This document shows positions 48,112-60,199 of a stretch of 64,000 bases of DNA, piece after piece. Origin of the DNA: Sipunculus nudus (taxonomy: Eukaryota; Annelida; Sipuncula; Golfingiida; Sipunculidae). The notes under the pieces were generated by a model. That model worked only from the letters and a program-made list of their open reading frames with translations. It was not told the origin of the DNA and did not search any database. How positions within the stretch are numbered: position 1 is the stretch's first letter; the number at the start of each line of letters is the position of its first letter. The stretch covers positions 30,786,214 to 30,850,213 of the forward strand of contig CM049320.1 in NCBI GenBank assembly GCA_026874595.1, in the 5' to 3' direction. The position numbers and the translations under genes are program-made.

Positions 48112-50330
48112 GGTTGGGAGGAGTGACTCATGAGTGATCTGACAGAAGAGAGACAAAAAGAAAATTGAGAGGAAAACACCGTACAAACTGAGCTAGATGA
48201 CAGCAAACCATCCGTCCTATCTGCCACCTTCAAGGAAGCCTTGATATGAGCTGATAAACTAAAAGCATTCTGTCAGTCCTGTCCTGATTTATGGCAGTCC
48301 ATGAGTCAACTTGAGGAAAAGCTGCAAACTGAAGCTGCAAACTGAAGCAAGTATATTGAATAATAATATTTTCAATAGTAAGCTTGGATAAGTTTACGCA
48401 CATGTCGATTATGTCTGTAGTTCGCTAGATATTACTGTTCGGGAGCTTAAGCGGTGATCTCTCCACAAGGGAGTATCTGTGGCGGGAATGTGCACGTATG
48501 CGCGAAGAATGACGTCACATCATTATCGATATGGTAGGGCTGTTCGGTGCTACAAAAATTCTGACACGTTTTCCTCCTGGTTATTGTCGCTTGTTTCCTC
48601 CTATATTTATTTTTCCTATTCAACGGGGAATATAATAAGGAGGTTATATCGGAGCAGAGGAGCATTGTTAAAATGTGAGCAGTGTCTAGTCACTTAAGGT
48701 GCAGACCTTTTCACGGAGTGTTAGCGAGAAAGTTTTCGTTGTAAAACTAAATGTAGCGATTACAGGAAGCCTCCCCCAACGCCTGCATGAGCGATAATAG
48801 GGTTTAAACTATTGAATGTACGACCTCGAAAATTAGATCATGGTAAAAAAAATAAATATTGCTTGCAAATCCCATTTCTCAAATAATGCCGTAAGGTAAG
48901 AATTTAAAATATGCCTTTTTTAGAACTAGCGCAAACACGCACAGAAGGAGAAAAAATAATATTTAACAACAAAGGTATATGATGGTTTTGCACTCTGGTA
49001 GGCTATACAGGTGATACAGGTTCTAATTGTCTTATTATGACACCCTAAAGAAGAATCTCAGGAGAACCCTTTTGAAATAAAAAAGGAAAGATATTGTGAA
49101 TTATCCCCTTTCTCATCACATCTTGCAAGGATAAAAAAAACTTTAAATTTTGCAGATCGTATTACTTAAGTATAAGTTTATAAGTTTGCAAATTGGTCAC
49201 ATAATAAATATGTAAGCAAATTTTATTGATGCTGCTTACAGCTTTTCTTAAATAATGTGGCTTTTTTTTTTTTTTAGTTTTTACTAGTAACGAGACCCAC
49301 TTTATTTGCCTCGTAACTCGGAAGGGAATAGAAAAAGTTATGTTCAAACGTCTCTTTCTTAGAGTCAAAAAGGTGAAGATGGAGCAATATTTTAATATTA
49401 TAATTTTATAAACCCACACCAAATATTTGTTCAGCACTCTAGGACACTGAGAAAAGTATTACTTTCCTGGTAATAAAATCACATACCTTGCAGAATAAAG
49501 GTCAACATGAATTATTTTCGTTTTATTTCAAACATTAGCCAAGGGATTTTAACTTTTCAGTTCCCAGGTTCAATTTAATATTTCCTGCATTGTTAAGGGG
49601 CTGACAGCTGACGGACATGAGGCGATAACTACAGTTAAGATTGATTACTATCACCATCATTCAACTTAGCTAATAACAGACAAAAATGCCTTAACATGAC
49701 CACTTTACTGACGCCATTGAGTCCATGTAAAAAAAAAACTATGGCATATATCGCAATATATACAACGGAAATTATTCTGATATAAACCTGCAAAAACCAG
49801 GAGACACTTGGAATGTCTCATAATCATAAACGATATCTAAATCGAAAAGTTATGTTTCCAGATCTGAAATAATCTGATTACATTCAACGATTTTTTTTGT
49901 AAATATAAGCATTCACTAAGTGAATGTTACTACATTTTTAAAATTAGCAGCGTTTCTCTTCATTTCCCAACCGTAAGCGTAACGCTTGTTCTACTACAGT
50001 TATTAGATAAATATACACACGTAAATATAACTATATAACAGTAGAGTAAGGACAAAACTTAAGGACAAATACACTTCACTACACTATAATTAAAACAGGA
50101 TCAGATTAGTGGCAAGCAGAAATTTACTTATTAATATATAAGAAATTTAATGTTTTCCTCATTACATATGAATCCAGATGGGTACACATCTCATCCCATG
50201 CAAATGAAAATTTGTCCGCGAGTGATAAAGTTTATCTTACATTATATATTTATATTATATTAATCAAACTTAATATTCTGGGTACTTGTATCTGACTTCA
50301 TTTGAAACACTTAATTTGAAATTAAAAGAG
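48112..50330. other. Spacer DNA without recognisable gene
   Basis: No repeat shared with the units and no frame above background. A T-run at 49262-49276 is the only notable low-complexity feature. Confidence 0.5.
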
Positions 50331-50339
50331 ATACTTGCT

Positions 50340-50470
50340 TTATATAGTTACAGGTGTATGTATCGTCTTTGCTTCAAGGACGATAATCTCAGCCTTCTCG
50401 ACCGAACTGACTGAGAATAATTTCCATTCACAGGTGACTGTATAAGGCGTGCAGGGGCCATACAACATAT
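50340..50470 (+). repeat. Decayed fragment of the receptor-upstream module
   Basis: 'caaggacgataatctcagcc' followed by 'gactgagaataatttcc' and 'acaggtgactgtataagg' parallels 18720-18800, 29780-29860 and 33230-33310. No receptor frame follows. Confidence 0.4.
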
Positions 50471-50907
50471 AATATAGAATCAGCCCAGGAGAAATTTTTA
50501 TTTACATTTTAATACTCAAAACAAGAGAAAGGTTCACTTATTAATCATTTGTTTAGAATGCTTGATTCCCTTATCTAGAGTTTCTTTGTTTTCCTGTTTG
50601 AAAATGAAGTCCTCAGGATAAAACTCTCAATGTATAAATTTTCACCTGCAGATGATACTTTAGATAATGAAACTTGATGAAAATATGACTGAAATTTTCA
50701 TAATTTACTTTACATAAATTACTTTCATACTATTACTTTTTTTATAAGATATTTTGTGTCTTGAATGTTTTTCCTGCATAAAGCATGCAAAGTTTAATTG
50801 GGACGGGGGCGGGGGGTCCCCCCCCCCCCGGCTACACTTCTGCGCAAACGTACCAACCAAATGACTTGTCCGATTCCATGGTTGGGTCAGCAGAGGCACC
50901 TTACCTT

Positions 50908-51719
50908 TGTTACATGTATTTGTTTATTATACGCAGGATTTTACATAGCTCAACATGTGCTTGATATTCTGAATCGTATTAGACGCAAGCCCTGTGCGTT
51001 GCAATGGGAACCGCACTTGTTGAATTCTGCCTTGCTCGCAGAGTGTAAACACATGTTCGTTGTGTTCTGAAAGCTTCGAGTCTGTTCTTCGGAATTTTTC
51101 GTGGACTTCGGATGAAAAAGCTATAAATAGGGGCTGTGTTTAGATCCGAGAGGGAGGAAAATACAATCGGGCACCAAAGGGTGCGACTTTCTCGTCAGTC
51201 TGGGGACCTACTCAGTTAATTGCATAGTTGCAGATATTCTAGGGACTTAATGCATACTTTTTACAGATTTAATACCGACTGTCTTCAGCTTGTCTTTTGG
51301 TTTTACCTGAACTTCACATCTGAATTACATTATATTGTCTTCGAGATTTAGATGAACTGTTCACCGGTAAGATTTACTTGAATTGTTCACGTGGATTATT
51401 GGTGCTAAAAGACTCTTGTTGGACTGTGACAGTTGTGGTATACATAAATCAAAGCCTAAGATCCAGACCCTTGTGATGTACAGGTTTATTATTGTTTTGT
51501 CTTAAATACTGTGTAATTGTATTGATTCTGTGTATTGTAATGTAAGGATTGTTCTAAGAATAAAATATAATTATTTTTTCACAAAAGACCACTGATACTT
51601 CTTCATTCCCCTAAACATTTCACGTTGCCTAGTGTTGCGGAATCAATTTTTTTTATCTCCGTAACACAAATTTATGCTTGTCACGATTACGTGATCTGTT
51701 ATTATTATGTTCCGTAACA
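50908..51719 (+). mobile_element. Candidate solo LTR
   Basis: A strong TATA box (TATAAATAG, 51122-51130) is followed ~430 bp later by AATAAA (51559-51564), a spacing that fits an LTR U3-R-U5 layout. The ends TGTTAC (50908) and GTAACA (51719) are inverted, as in many Gypsy-type LTRs. No matching target-site duplication is visible and no internal element is present, so the boundaries are tentative. An ordinary Pol II promoter with a short non-coding transcript is the alternative. Confidence 0.35.
51122..51130 (+). promoter_or_regulatory. TATA box
   Basis: TATAAATAG in a locally GC-richer context; the clearest core promoter motif in the window. It lies inside the candidate LTR. Confidence 0.5.
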
Positions 51720-51829
51720 CCATAGGCCTATCTGTGAAATCCTAACCTCTGCTCTTACCTATAGGACAGCCTACTTTATCATGGGATCGTTCGTGGTTTA
51801 GCCCCTTTATAGTCGAGGGTGTATATCTA

Positions 51830-52410
51830 TGGGGTAGATGTGATAACCTTCAATGTGATCCACTATCAAGATTATATATGAAATAGGAATGAAAATAACC
51901 AGTTACGAATGACTGTTTGCCTCCGCCTTATGTATGTGTGTGTCTTTGTGTGTTGTTTTACAAGTTAATCACGCCTTCATGAACGGAATCCCATGGTAAT
52001 TTCAATGCGTTTAATTAAGATATCCATAACAAAAATTACAAATGTAAAGTTACTTTAACACAAATAAACATGGAAATATGGGCAGAATAAGGAAAAACAA
52101 ACATGGTGTAGACTTGCATTACCTAGAATGCAGATTTCCAGTTTATTTTATTTTAGCTTTTCATATTATCCTTCAAAGCATGGCAGGACCCATGTAGGAA
52201 ATACGGCAGGTACACCAAGGTCAGGTTATAAGCACCACGCCCGTAATTAAAGATTAGCAATAATCCTATGTTATAGGGACATCGTTGTATTCCCGATCTT
52301 AATTCTTATTCCTCGTTCATAGGAGTCAATATGTTATTTAATCTAATACGGGAGCTGAAAATTCTCTTTCATATTACTAAGATTTATGGCGTCTTGTCGT
52401 GTCTTACAGA
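51830..52410 (+). repeat. Extra diverged copy of the 27060-27720 block
   Basis: Direct-orientation similarity ('gtatgtgtgtgtctttgtgtg', 'cttcatgaacggaatc', 'ggcaggtacacca', 'gtcttgtcgtg'). It ends next to a piece matching 57690-57775, then the inverted arm begins. Confidence 0.55.
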
Positions 52411-53525
52411 CATTTGCAAAGCTTTAGGATATTCACCGAGCATAGAGATATTCAGATTGTATTTTAAAAAATGCTGCATTTTTTGTTGATATGTTTATAT
52501 TATAGATATATTTGCTGTCTTATATATTAACTATAAAGAAAATGTTGGCTTACTGTGACATAGTGTTAAGGTTCTATATCAATCGAAAATAGCATATAGA
52601 AAGGTATTTGCAGCTACTATATCGTAGTATTTGATGAAGAAGCTGGTATATAAGTAGTGCGTACATTTTACCTTCAGACTTCTTTTTTTATTCCTGTCAG
52701 AGTTATGACTGACCATACTGTTCAATCATGTTGTTTTTTTTTATACTGGCCTGATGTGTAAAACAATCAAGGAAAATTGTTAATATGAATAATTCTCTCC
52801 TTTTAATTTCTAAAATAGTAATATTACCTTAAAAGACATAGAGTGAACTCTATATGAAATCAGGAAACAGCACATACAATACCTCTTATACTGCCATATG
52901 GTAATTTTAATGTTGTACTGACATATTGGCAGAAACCAAAAAATCCTTAAAAGGAAATAAATTAGGGATATAAGAGAATAAATACTGCCAAACCGTTTCT
53001 AAGGAACGACATATATAGTCTCTGTTTCAGCTGATTGACTGCGTACATCGAGATACAAACTGTCGCAAACTAGCAGTCACATAACTTCAAAGTAGACTTA
53101 TTTTCCACCACTTGGATGTTTGGAGAGCGGCACTGCCAAGAGAATAGAGGAGAACAGGCGATATATTATGAATATAACTAGAGCAATAGGATTGCAGACG
53201 AAACAAATCTAAATAGGGGTTTCTCAAATAAATTGCAATTACACTTCTAACTAAATATATTTCAAAACAGGTGCTAGATCACAACCGGCATCTCCAATCC
53301 CAGTAATTACCCCTAATTTATATCTCTGTGAAAGGTATACATAATCGTCTTGTTCCTTTTTTATGCTACATATCACACTTCAATTGTGGAAATAAACAAG
53401 TAAAGATAAAAAGATAAAAAGATAAAAAAAGGAACATTTGTTAGCAAAATATAATAACATCATGGGTAATATCATCATGTGAACCCGATTTTCCCTTTCT
53501 TTATAATGTACTTATTTCATTTATT

Positions 53526-53528
<3 letters not shown>

Positions 53529-53574
<46 letters not shown>
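53529..53574. repeat. (TA)n microsatellite
   Basis: TA run in the inner part of the right arm; the left-arm counterpart near 29990 is only 'atatatag'. Confidence 0.95.
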
Positions 53575-53578
<4 letters not shown>

Positions 53579-54023
53579 GATCCCTATCACTCACCGGAAA
53601 CAGGACGATTACCTGATGCCGATGTTCAAGGTGCTCGAGAAGGACTGGTCTTCAGAATATAGCTTCTCTTCCAGCGGGCCAGCCTGATTGTGTGAAACCT
53701 TTAGGTTTATGGAAGGATACATATATAATCCCCTGTTAGGTACACAAAGGGAATTCATTATTCTGATGCAGTTCTGCTCACAGGACGAAGATTATTGTCA
53801 TAAGCTATAATATACAACTGTAATTATACAAAGCAACAAGCTCATTTTCAGGAATGATTATCCCTAGAAAACCTATATCTATCAGTTCATTTAATTTTTC
53901 GCACTTAATTTTTATTTCTATGCCCCCGAGGACAATAGGATCAGTGTCAGACTTTCTCATGCTCCCCCCACCCCTCGATACGCACAAAGCATAATCTTGT
54001 AATCTCAAAAAGTCTCGGCTTTT

Positions 54024-54118
54024 CAAACCACACCGTTAGCCTCATTCTAACCACATTTACCTGATGATCGTGTCGCATCCCGTGAAACAGACTGTGGCGT
54101 ATTTACAGTGTGGTTTTC
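54024..54118 (+). ncRNA. Hammerhead-like hairpin, U4 copy
   Basis: Outer stem AAACCACAC (54025-54033) with GTGTGGTTT (54108-54116). Inside are CTGATGA (54061-54067), a short imperfect stem and GAAAC (54084-54088). Core boxes match the hammerhead consensus. The base after the stem III CTGT is G, which breaks the NUH cleavage rule, and the 10.1-11.1 pair is poor. It could be a relic ribozyme or a coincidence. Confidence 0.3.
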
Positions 54119-54270
54119 TTCAGAGTTATACCGCTCTGGCCTAGTCTATAGACCATAGAACACTTTACCTTCAATATATACATACAATGATGACCCACAA
54201 AGAAGGAACCAATGTACAAGGGGCCAAAGATCAGGAATTGTCTACCCCTATTTACAATAAGCCTTGCATT

Positions 54271-54474
54271 CTATTCATGCACGCGCTTCACTTTTACGTC
54301 AAAGGTTATGTCATGATCATATCCCGAAGGATAAAAAATGGTCACTTGAAAGGAACGCCCGGAACCATGGATATATATATGATAGATCATCCACGCCGAA
54401 AAGTAAATATCATTTATTTCACCAGCAGGTTTGATACCAAAATCTAACGTTTTTTCTTTCCGTAATTGTATTAC
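54271..54474 (-). CDS. Unrecognised C-terminal exon (U4, open)
   Basis: Minus-strand exon of 67 codons plus TAG. It follows an acceptor-like 'gattgtctccag' and enters in phase 0. It reads 'VIQLRKEKTLDFGIKPAGEI', then 'NDIYFSAWMIYHIYIHGSGR', and ends 'ITFDVKVKRVHE'. Alternating hydrophobic and polar residues suggest a beta-rich fold, and there are no Cys. I do not recognise the family. The U2 copy (28702-28906) has a 1-nt frameshift. A longer open frame runs upstream through the microsatellite to 54657, but that part is low-complexity and not conserved. No partner exon was found, so a pseudogene fragment that happens to be open is possible. Confidence 0.4.
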   Translation of the reverse strand, partial: VIQLRKEKTLDFGIKPAGEINDIYFSAWMIYHIYIHGSGRSFQVTIFYPSGYDHDITFDVKVKRVHE

Positions 54475-54528
54475 CTGGAGACAATCTTGAAACATCGAGC
54501 ACATAGGGGTAATGGGAACGGACATAAC

Positions 54529-54638
<110 letters not shown>

Positions 54639-54670
54639 CACAAAAAAGTCGGTTCACTGCCGATGCCGCT

Positions 54671-54744
54671 ACATGCTGTAGCTCAGTGGATAGAGCAAGA
54701 CACCGGCAATCGTAAAGTCATGGGTTCGATTCCCATCGGCAGTG
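54671..54744 (+). tRNA. tRNA-like sequence, U4 copy 1
   Basis: Counterpart of 28452-28522: intact D-arm (GCTC…GAGC) and T-arm (ATGGG-TTCGATT-CCCAT), mismatched anticodon stem. Confidence 0.4.
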
Positions 54745-54960
54745 AATTCATGTTCCATTTCTTCGTACAACGAACCAGCATGGCTATTCATTCATCTCTA
54801 TATATTATATATGCCGCACACCATAATAGACCACCAGTTCTCCCTGCTGCATGGAAAGTTGCTGTGCCAACACATTCAGTGGATAGTACTCTGAAGTCAC
54901 TACCGTGACGACACTTCGCTGGTTATATCAAAGTGTGCAAATACACAGAGGGGTCGGGGA

Positions 54961-55032
54961 TCTGCTGTAGCTCAGTGGATAGAGCAAGCGACCGGCAAAT
55001 GCAAGGTCATGGGTTCGATTCCCATCGGCAGT
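54961..55032 (+). tRNA. tRNA-like sequence, U4 copy 2
   Basis: Counterpart of 28163-28234. The acceptor is TCTGCTG/CGGCAGT (first pair lost), with perfect D- and T-arms. The anticodon stem is disturbed by 'CAAATGC' in place of 'CAATCGC'. The loop again has C where U33 is expected. Confidence 0.45.
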
Positions 55033-55059
55033 GAACCGACTTTTCTGTGTATTCCTGTT

Positions 55060-56150
55060 CCGTTTCTTCGTACAACGTACCATTCATCTATCTATATAAT
55101 ATATGCCTCACGCCATATTAGGCAACCAGTTCTCCCTGCTGCATCCGCTGGACCTGATGATTACTTAACATTTGATAAGTAATCTCAGGTAACAGGTGAT
55201 CTTCCGAAAAACTTTACGAACTTTACTTCACGAACCCCGTGTACTTACGTCTGTGATTGCAATTATTTTTCCCTGCAAGCCCAATCTAAGTGACGATTTT
55301 TACTGTTTCGGTACATTAAAGGGAGAAATTGCGTTTGAATTAAAGACGTGATAATATACCGGTAAATCAATACTGGACAAAGTTAATTTCATGAAAGGCT
55401 CATCCTGACTTGTATATCAAAGAAGCTATGACGTCTGACCTGAAAAGAGAACACATCCTATTTGCCTGAGAATTGGCTACATTAAACCAAGTTACAAAAT
55501 GATTCCACCCGACAAGACACGGTTATATGAAAGACGGGTTTCACTTCTCATGTCAGATTAAATGACATATATTGGTAACTACGAATGACGGCTTCATCGG
55601 AGCAATACAACTCCCCTGGGGCATTCTAAAATAACGGCATGGTGCTTATTACTTGAAGCATGCAGATTTTTTTTCTACAGACAAATTGTGAATATACACC
55701 TGCACCTGGTGTACCGGCCGTATTTTCTAAGTGCAAGCCATGCTTTTATGGATAACATAAAAATCCGCCAAACTCACCGAAGAGGAATGCAACCCTCCCT
55801 CATGTGGATATTCCTATTGTGGGATGCTCGGAAAACTTTGCTTGCTTTCCTTGATTCGGTCAATTATTTTTAGGTTCATTCGTTCATAAGTGACTGTTCA
55901 TTGTGAATATTCTTTGATAATGCTCTTTAATCCAAATCTACTCGATTTATCATAGCCCCATTCCCATGAGATTGTTATGAGATTCGGTTAATGACTGCAT
56001 GAGTTATATTGTGAACATACAGACACACACACACACGAACGGGGATGAACGCATACCCATATGGAGGATGTAACCAGTCATTCATGTTTATTTCCATTCC
56101 CTTTCAATATATAATGAAACTTGGTCTTATTGGAGGTTTGAATGTTTAAA
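55060..56150. other. U4 stretch without gene
   Basis: Inverted match to U2 27060-28110. Short frames differ between arms. Confidence 0.6.
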
Positions 56151-56156
56151 GATGTT

Positions 56157-56362
56157 CTACTCTTGGTTAAGTTCGGACGGGCGTTTGTAAACGGCTGCAG
56201 GAACTTTTCCAATGATCGCCGAGGCGTAGTCTGATTTTGTATTTATAAACATAGGACGGTCATTTGGCTTCCTGTAGGGACTGAATTCCAGACAGGAGGT
56301 GAAATGAGAATTATAGGTAGTTAACCGATGTCCGGTTTGTTTCTGCTTTGATTTTAAAGCTC

Positions 56363-56433
<71 letters not shown>

Positions 56434-56690
56434 GAACCCGAGAATACAGTAGTTCCATAGGTCAGAGCAGAACTGCGATTAGCCTCTGCCTGCTCAACCT
56501 GATGGAACTCCACAATCAAGTCCGTTCGTTAGTATGACAATTTATTCTACAAGTCTGCCTAATGTAAGTAGATGATGTCCAGCCTCAGATGAGTAATTCG
56601 CTTTAAAAGATAAGCTAGCAACTGAAAGTGTTTATTGTAAATTATTTTGTTTAATTAAATGTATGGACTGGTATGTTCAGCTAAAAAAAT
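56157..56690 (-). mobile_element. Penelope-like fragment PLE4 (RT region, split by TA run)
   Basis: Minus-strand frame with 'VEFHQVEQAEANRS', a (TA)n-coded Tyr-Ile run (56365-56430), then 'CLEFSPYRKPNDRPMFINTK' and 'IIGKVPAAVYKRPSELNQE'. These are recognisable from the RT C-terminal part of Penelope-like elements. It shares its left junction with PLE3 in U3 ('acataccagtccatac'), but the linker and GIY-YIG part is missing. U2 has an empty site at about 27040. Confidence 0.75.
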
Positions 56691-57064
56691 AACATTTATT
56701 TTTTATATTAAGTTCGAATATCCCTTTCGGTCATTTTGGTTATTCAAAACAATTTTCTGGAGTTTGAGACAAATCATACAAATATTAGCAACCCTGTTAC
56801 AAAACAACATTTATAGATTGTAATTGGTACAAGAGAAGGGTTAGGATTACCGGATGCCATTATTAGAGGAAAAACATGTACCAAGCATGATTATATAGCA
56901 TATACTGAAAATGTCGATTCCTGGTTTCCATTAAAGTGAAGCAATGTAAATACCTCGTAAATTTCTGCGATTATGACATAATGCTTTAAATACTAAAGAT
57001 CTTCAATCCCTTTTAAATATAAAGGTCAATGGCTAAAGTTTAACCTGAACATCATACACTTAAA

Positions 57065-57315
57065 CTGATGTCACAAGTTGAGCGTGGTGGTGTATTGGCT
57101 AAAATGTGATCAAACGTCATGGGTTGGAATCCCGTAGCCTCTGACTTCTTCGCTAAGACCCTTAAGCAAGGTTTTGTCTTCCAAGCATTACAAATGGCTA
57201 CTGGATTGAGTGCCGTATGCATATGGCAGGCCCTAGCGACCTCAAAACCGTGTGTGGGCTCTGTAGCGTCCCTAGGGAGCTACCACCGGGAAGTGAATTG
57301 TAAAGTCTTCTGAGC
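57065..57315 (+). mobile_element. tRNA-derived SINE, U4 copy
   Basis: Plus-strand copy with head 'gagcgtggtggtgtattggc', box B-like 'gggttggaatcccgtag', core 'gccgtatgcatatggcag' and tail 'ggagctaccaccgggaag'. Confidence 0.65.
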
Positions 57316-57417
57316 CAGTTATTGGGAAGGGGACTTAAATCCTACAACTTTAACTTTAGCTTTAAAATTAGCACGATTTCTTATCCATTCCACAATGTGG
57401 AAATCATACATAACCTG

Positions 57418-57735
57418 AAATCCACAAAGCTTACGTAAATTGACAAAGCTTAAACTTATTCACAAAGCTTACAAATATTCACAAAGGTTACAGATGTTGA
57501 CAAAGCTTACCGATATTCACAAAGCTTGAAGCTATCCATAACAAGTATCGATACTCACAAAGATTATAAATATTCATAATGAGTATTGATACCCCCGAAA
57601 CTTGCAGACTTTCAAACAATTGACCGATATTCACAGTTTTACCGATATTCACAAAGCTTAGGGATATTCACAAAGCTTAGGGATATTCACAAAGTTACAG
57701 ATATTTGCAAAGCTTTAGGATATTCACCGAGCATA
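57418..57735. repeat. 19-bp minisatellite, U4 copy (inverted)
   Basis: Reverse complement of the U2 array: 'caaagcttacaaatattca' units with 'cataacaagtatcgatact' variants. Confidence 0.85.
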
Positions 57736-57779
57736 GAGATATTCAGATGGTATTTTAAAAAATGCCGCATTTTCTTTTA

Positions 57780-59420
57780 AAAAATACCTGGATCCAGATA
57801 GTGATCCGACATGTGCTTCCACCTGTCGTGAGATCAGTAAACATTGCAGCTAAATTATCGGGGTAATGAGCTTCTTTGATTATTTATCTCACGCCAGGTG
57901 GCAACATATAATATAAAATGTATTAATGTAGAATCAGAATAGTTCATTTGTTTTTTTTTTATTTTCGTGGAATTCGTAGGAAACTTTAATCCAAAAAATT
58001 AAAACCCACGATCATTTGGTTTATTATAGAATATTGTTATGGTCCGTCGACCCTGTGCATTGAGTTAGATCTATGACATCGTGTGCACTGTCACCGTCCA
58101 TGCTAGCAAATGGTACTGATTAATAAACCCTGAAAAAAAGATATGTAGCGCCCCCCCCCCCCCCCAAAAAAAAAAGAAATACTTTCAGTGTGAGGAAAGA
58201 TATTCAGTTTCACCTGGGATGAGCAAAAAATTCAAGATTTCACCAGTGTTGGACAATAACAATAAATGGAAATGTGCTAACGAGGGTAGGCCTATAAAGC
58301 TATTTCATTGTCCCCATTTGACATTAAGATATTTCATAAATGTTGGACTTATAAGAGGCTGTTTGAAAGTGCGTTTGCACTTACACTGGTTGTGGACTTG
58401 CTCTCTCTCATATTATCTGGCTAAAAGTCGGAGGTAAAGGTCATTTTGTCCTGCTAATATAATTTGATTGTTCGTTTGAAAGAATGTAATTTTTAAACAA
58501 AATAAACAAACGTGCGGCTGAGTTAATTTAGTTAGCCCCCGCCTGGGTGATGAGTCAGGGTCAGCCGAGCACAATTACGAGCTGGTGTCCAATCTAACTG
58601 TGGCCTCGTTCCCCGACATGTGAGTCGAAAGGGGTACCTTCTGAACGAAGGACATACCAACACTTAGCGCAAGGACTTGCTCTCATTAACCTAGATATAC
58701 AATCAGACAGGCATGTTTTCAGGTCTGTTCACATATTAATCTTGATACAATGCATGCCTAGGAACGATTAATCCACGAAAGTTTTAACCCAACGAAAAAG
58801 GATTCAGGTCAAGCCCACAAAATTTTAAACCTAAGATATTTTCTTTATCCACAGTTGTTATGAGAGGTGGCAGCACATGTCGGATCGCTATCTGGATCCT
58901 GGATTTCCCAAAAGGAAAACTGCGCATTTCTGACAATCCCATATGGGGCAATGAGATGTGTTCCCAAGTCTGTCCTCTGTGCACTGGGTACTGTTACGAA
59001 CATACCAACAAATAACGTGAGAAAAGCAATACAGACATTTTACCTTGTTTATTCACTTATAAGATATATGTTACAGTTGGGACGAAGGCCTTCAAAATAT
59101 AGGGTACTTTCAATTATTTCCTGACAGATTATAATAATGTAATTATTTATAAGAAATAGTTCGAAGCCAGTTTGGTTAAAATAAATTTTTTTGCAAAACT
59201 AGATCTTAGTTATGACTAAGTGATCACATGAAGCCTTTCCCAGAAGTGAGCGATAATGTAGTGTACGCTCTTAGGTCATGATTAAAAAAACATAAGGTGC
59301 AATTATGTCACCTATGATTCAAATTGTTCCTTGGTTTTACACTATGGGACATCTAAGAAAGTCCAGCCACAAAATGTTTGACACACAGTGTCACACATTG
59401 ATGTAGAAATATACTCTACA
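57780..59420. other. U4 stretch without gene
   Basis: Inverted match to U2 24280-25940, including a C-run at 58150-58165 and the 'ggctgagttaat…gtgatgagtcagggtcag' block. Nothing coding is supported. Confidence 0.55.
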
Positions 59421-59531
59421 ACCACTATATTTTTCCCTTTCTACGCTGGACATTTAATAAGCACATGGGCTATTAAGTGAAGAGTGATCTCACATATACA
59501 GACATGTTATTCATCTGCCCTGTCTTTGCAG

Positions 59532-59632
59532 CGTGTGAAATTGGACGAAAATATAGGATATAAAATATGTTTGTGGCGAGAAAGAGGAAAACTGCTCCTG
59601 CCAACACGGATTTAATGGCACTATGTGCAAAG
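59532..59632 (+). pseudogene. Broken EGF-like exon, U4 copy
   Basis: Acceptor 'gtctttgcag' and donor AAAG|GTATAT are intact, but the exon is 101 nt. One extra A after 'GGATATAAA' shifts the frame before the Cys-rich part, which remains readable in another frame ('EENCSCQHGFNGTMCK' with one residue change upstream). Confidence 0.75.
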
Positions 59633-60004
59633 GTATATTTAACTGGTAGCACTGAGGAATTCATCCAAACATGAAGGGGAGGTCTGCTGGAGTGTCGGAA
59701 GATAGGTGTATTTTATTATATTTATAAATAATTTAACTGGTGCTATGAATTCTCAGAATAACTGACTCAAGACAACAGCATGCATATCAATGTAACCAAC
59801 CTTAAACTAAAAATCCAATTTGTGGAATATAATTTGAAATTTCAATTTGATAAATATTCTTGTATTAACCACTTTTTCCCATTCGACATAAAAACAGTCT
59901 TTAGAAATGAAAATTAAGGGAAAACAATTGCTATAAGAATATACCAGTTTGGGTGGAAGAAAATCTGTATCATTATGACGCTTTAATCATTTGAAAAGGC
60001 ACAG

Positions 60005-60190
60005 GGATGGCCTCCCTTCGTGAGATCATTTCAGAGAATTCCCACGCAAATGCCGTGTGACAGGACTCTGCTTTAGCGCTCGCGGACGCCCGGAAATGCT
60101 CCAGTGATATGAACAAAGAGGCGACTTTAATCGTGTTTCTTCCGCTTTCGCTTTCGCTTATGGAAATGCAGCTTTTGGGTTTATTTCAGA
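60005..60190 (+). pseudogene. Broken TM exon, U4 copy
   Basis: Starts CAG|GG-ATG like U2. It reads 'MASLREIISENSHANAV' and then TGA. The hydrophobic part persists in sequence but also has indels ('cttccgctttcgctttcgc'). Confidence 0.7.
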
Positions 60191-60199
60191 ACAGCTTAA

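Noticed and set aside
50798-51070. 90-codon frame beginning in a G/C homopolymer
   Set aside because: It starts in low-complexity sequence and runs into the candidate LTR; there is no domain or conservation.
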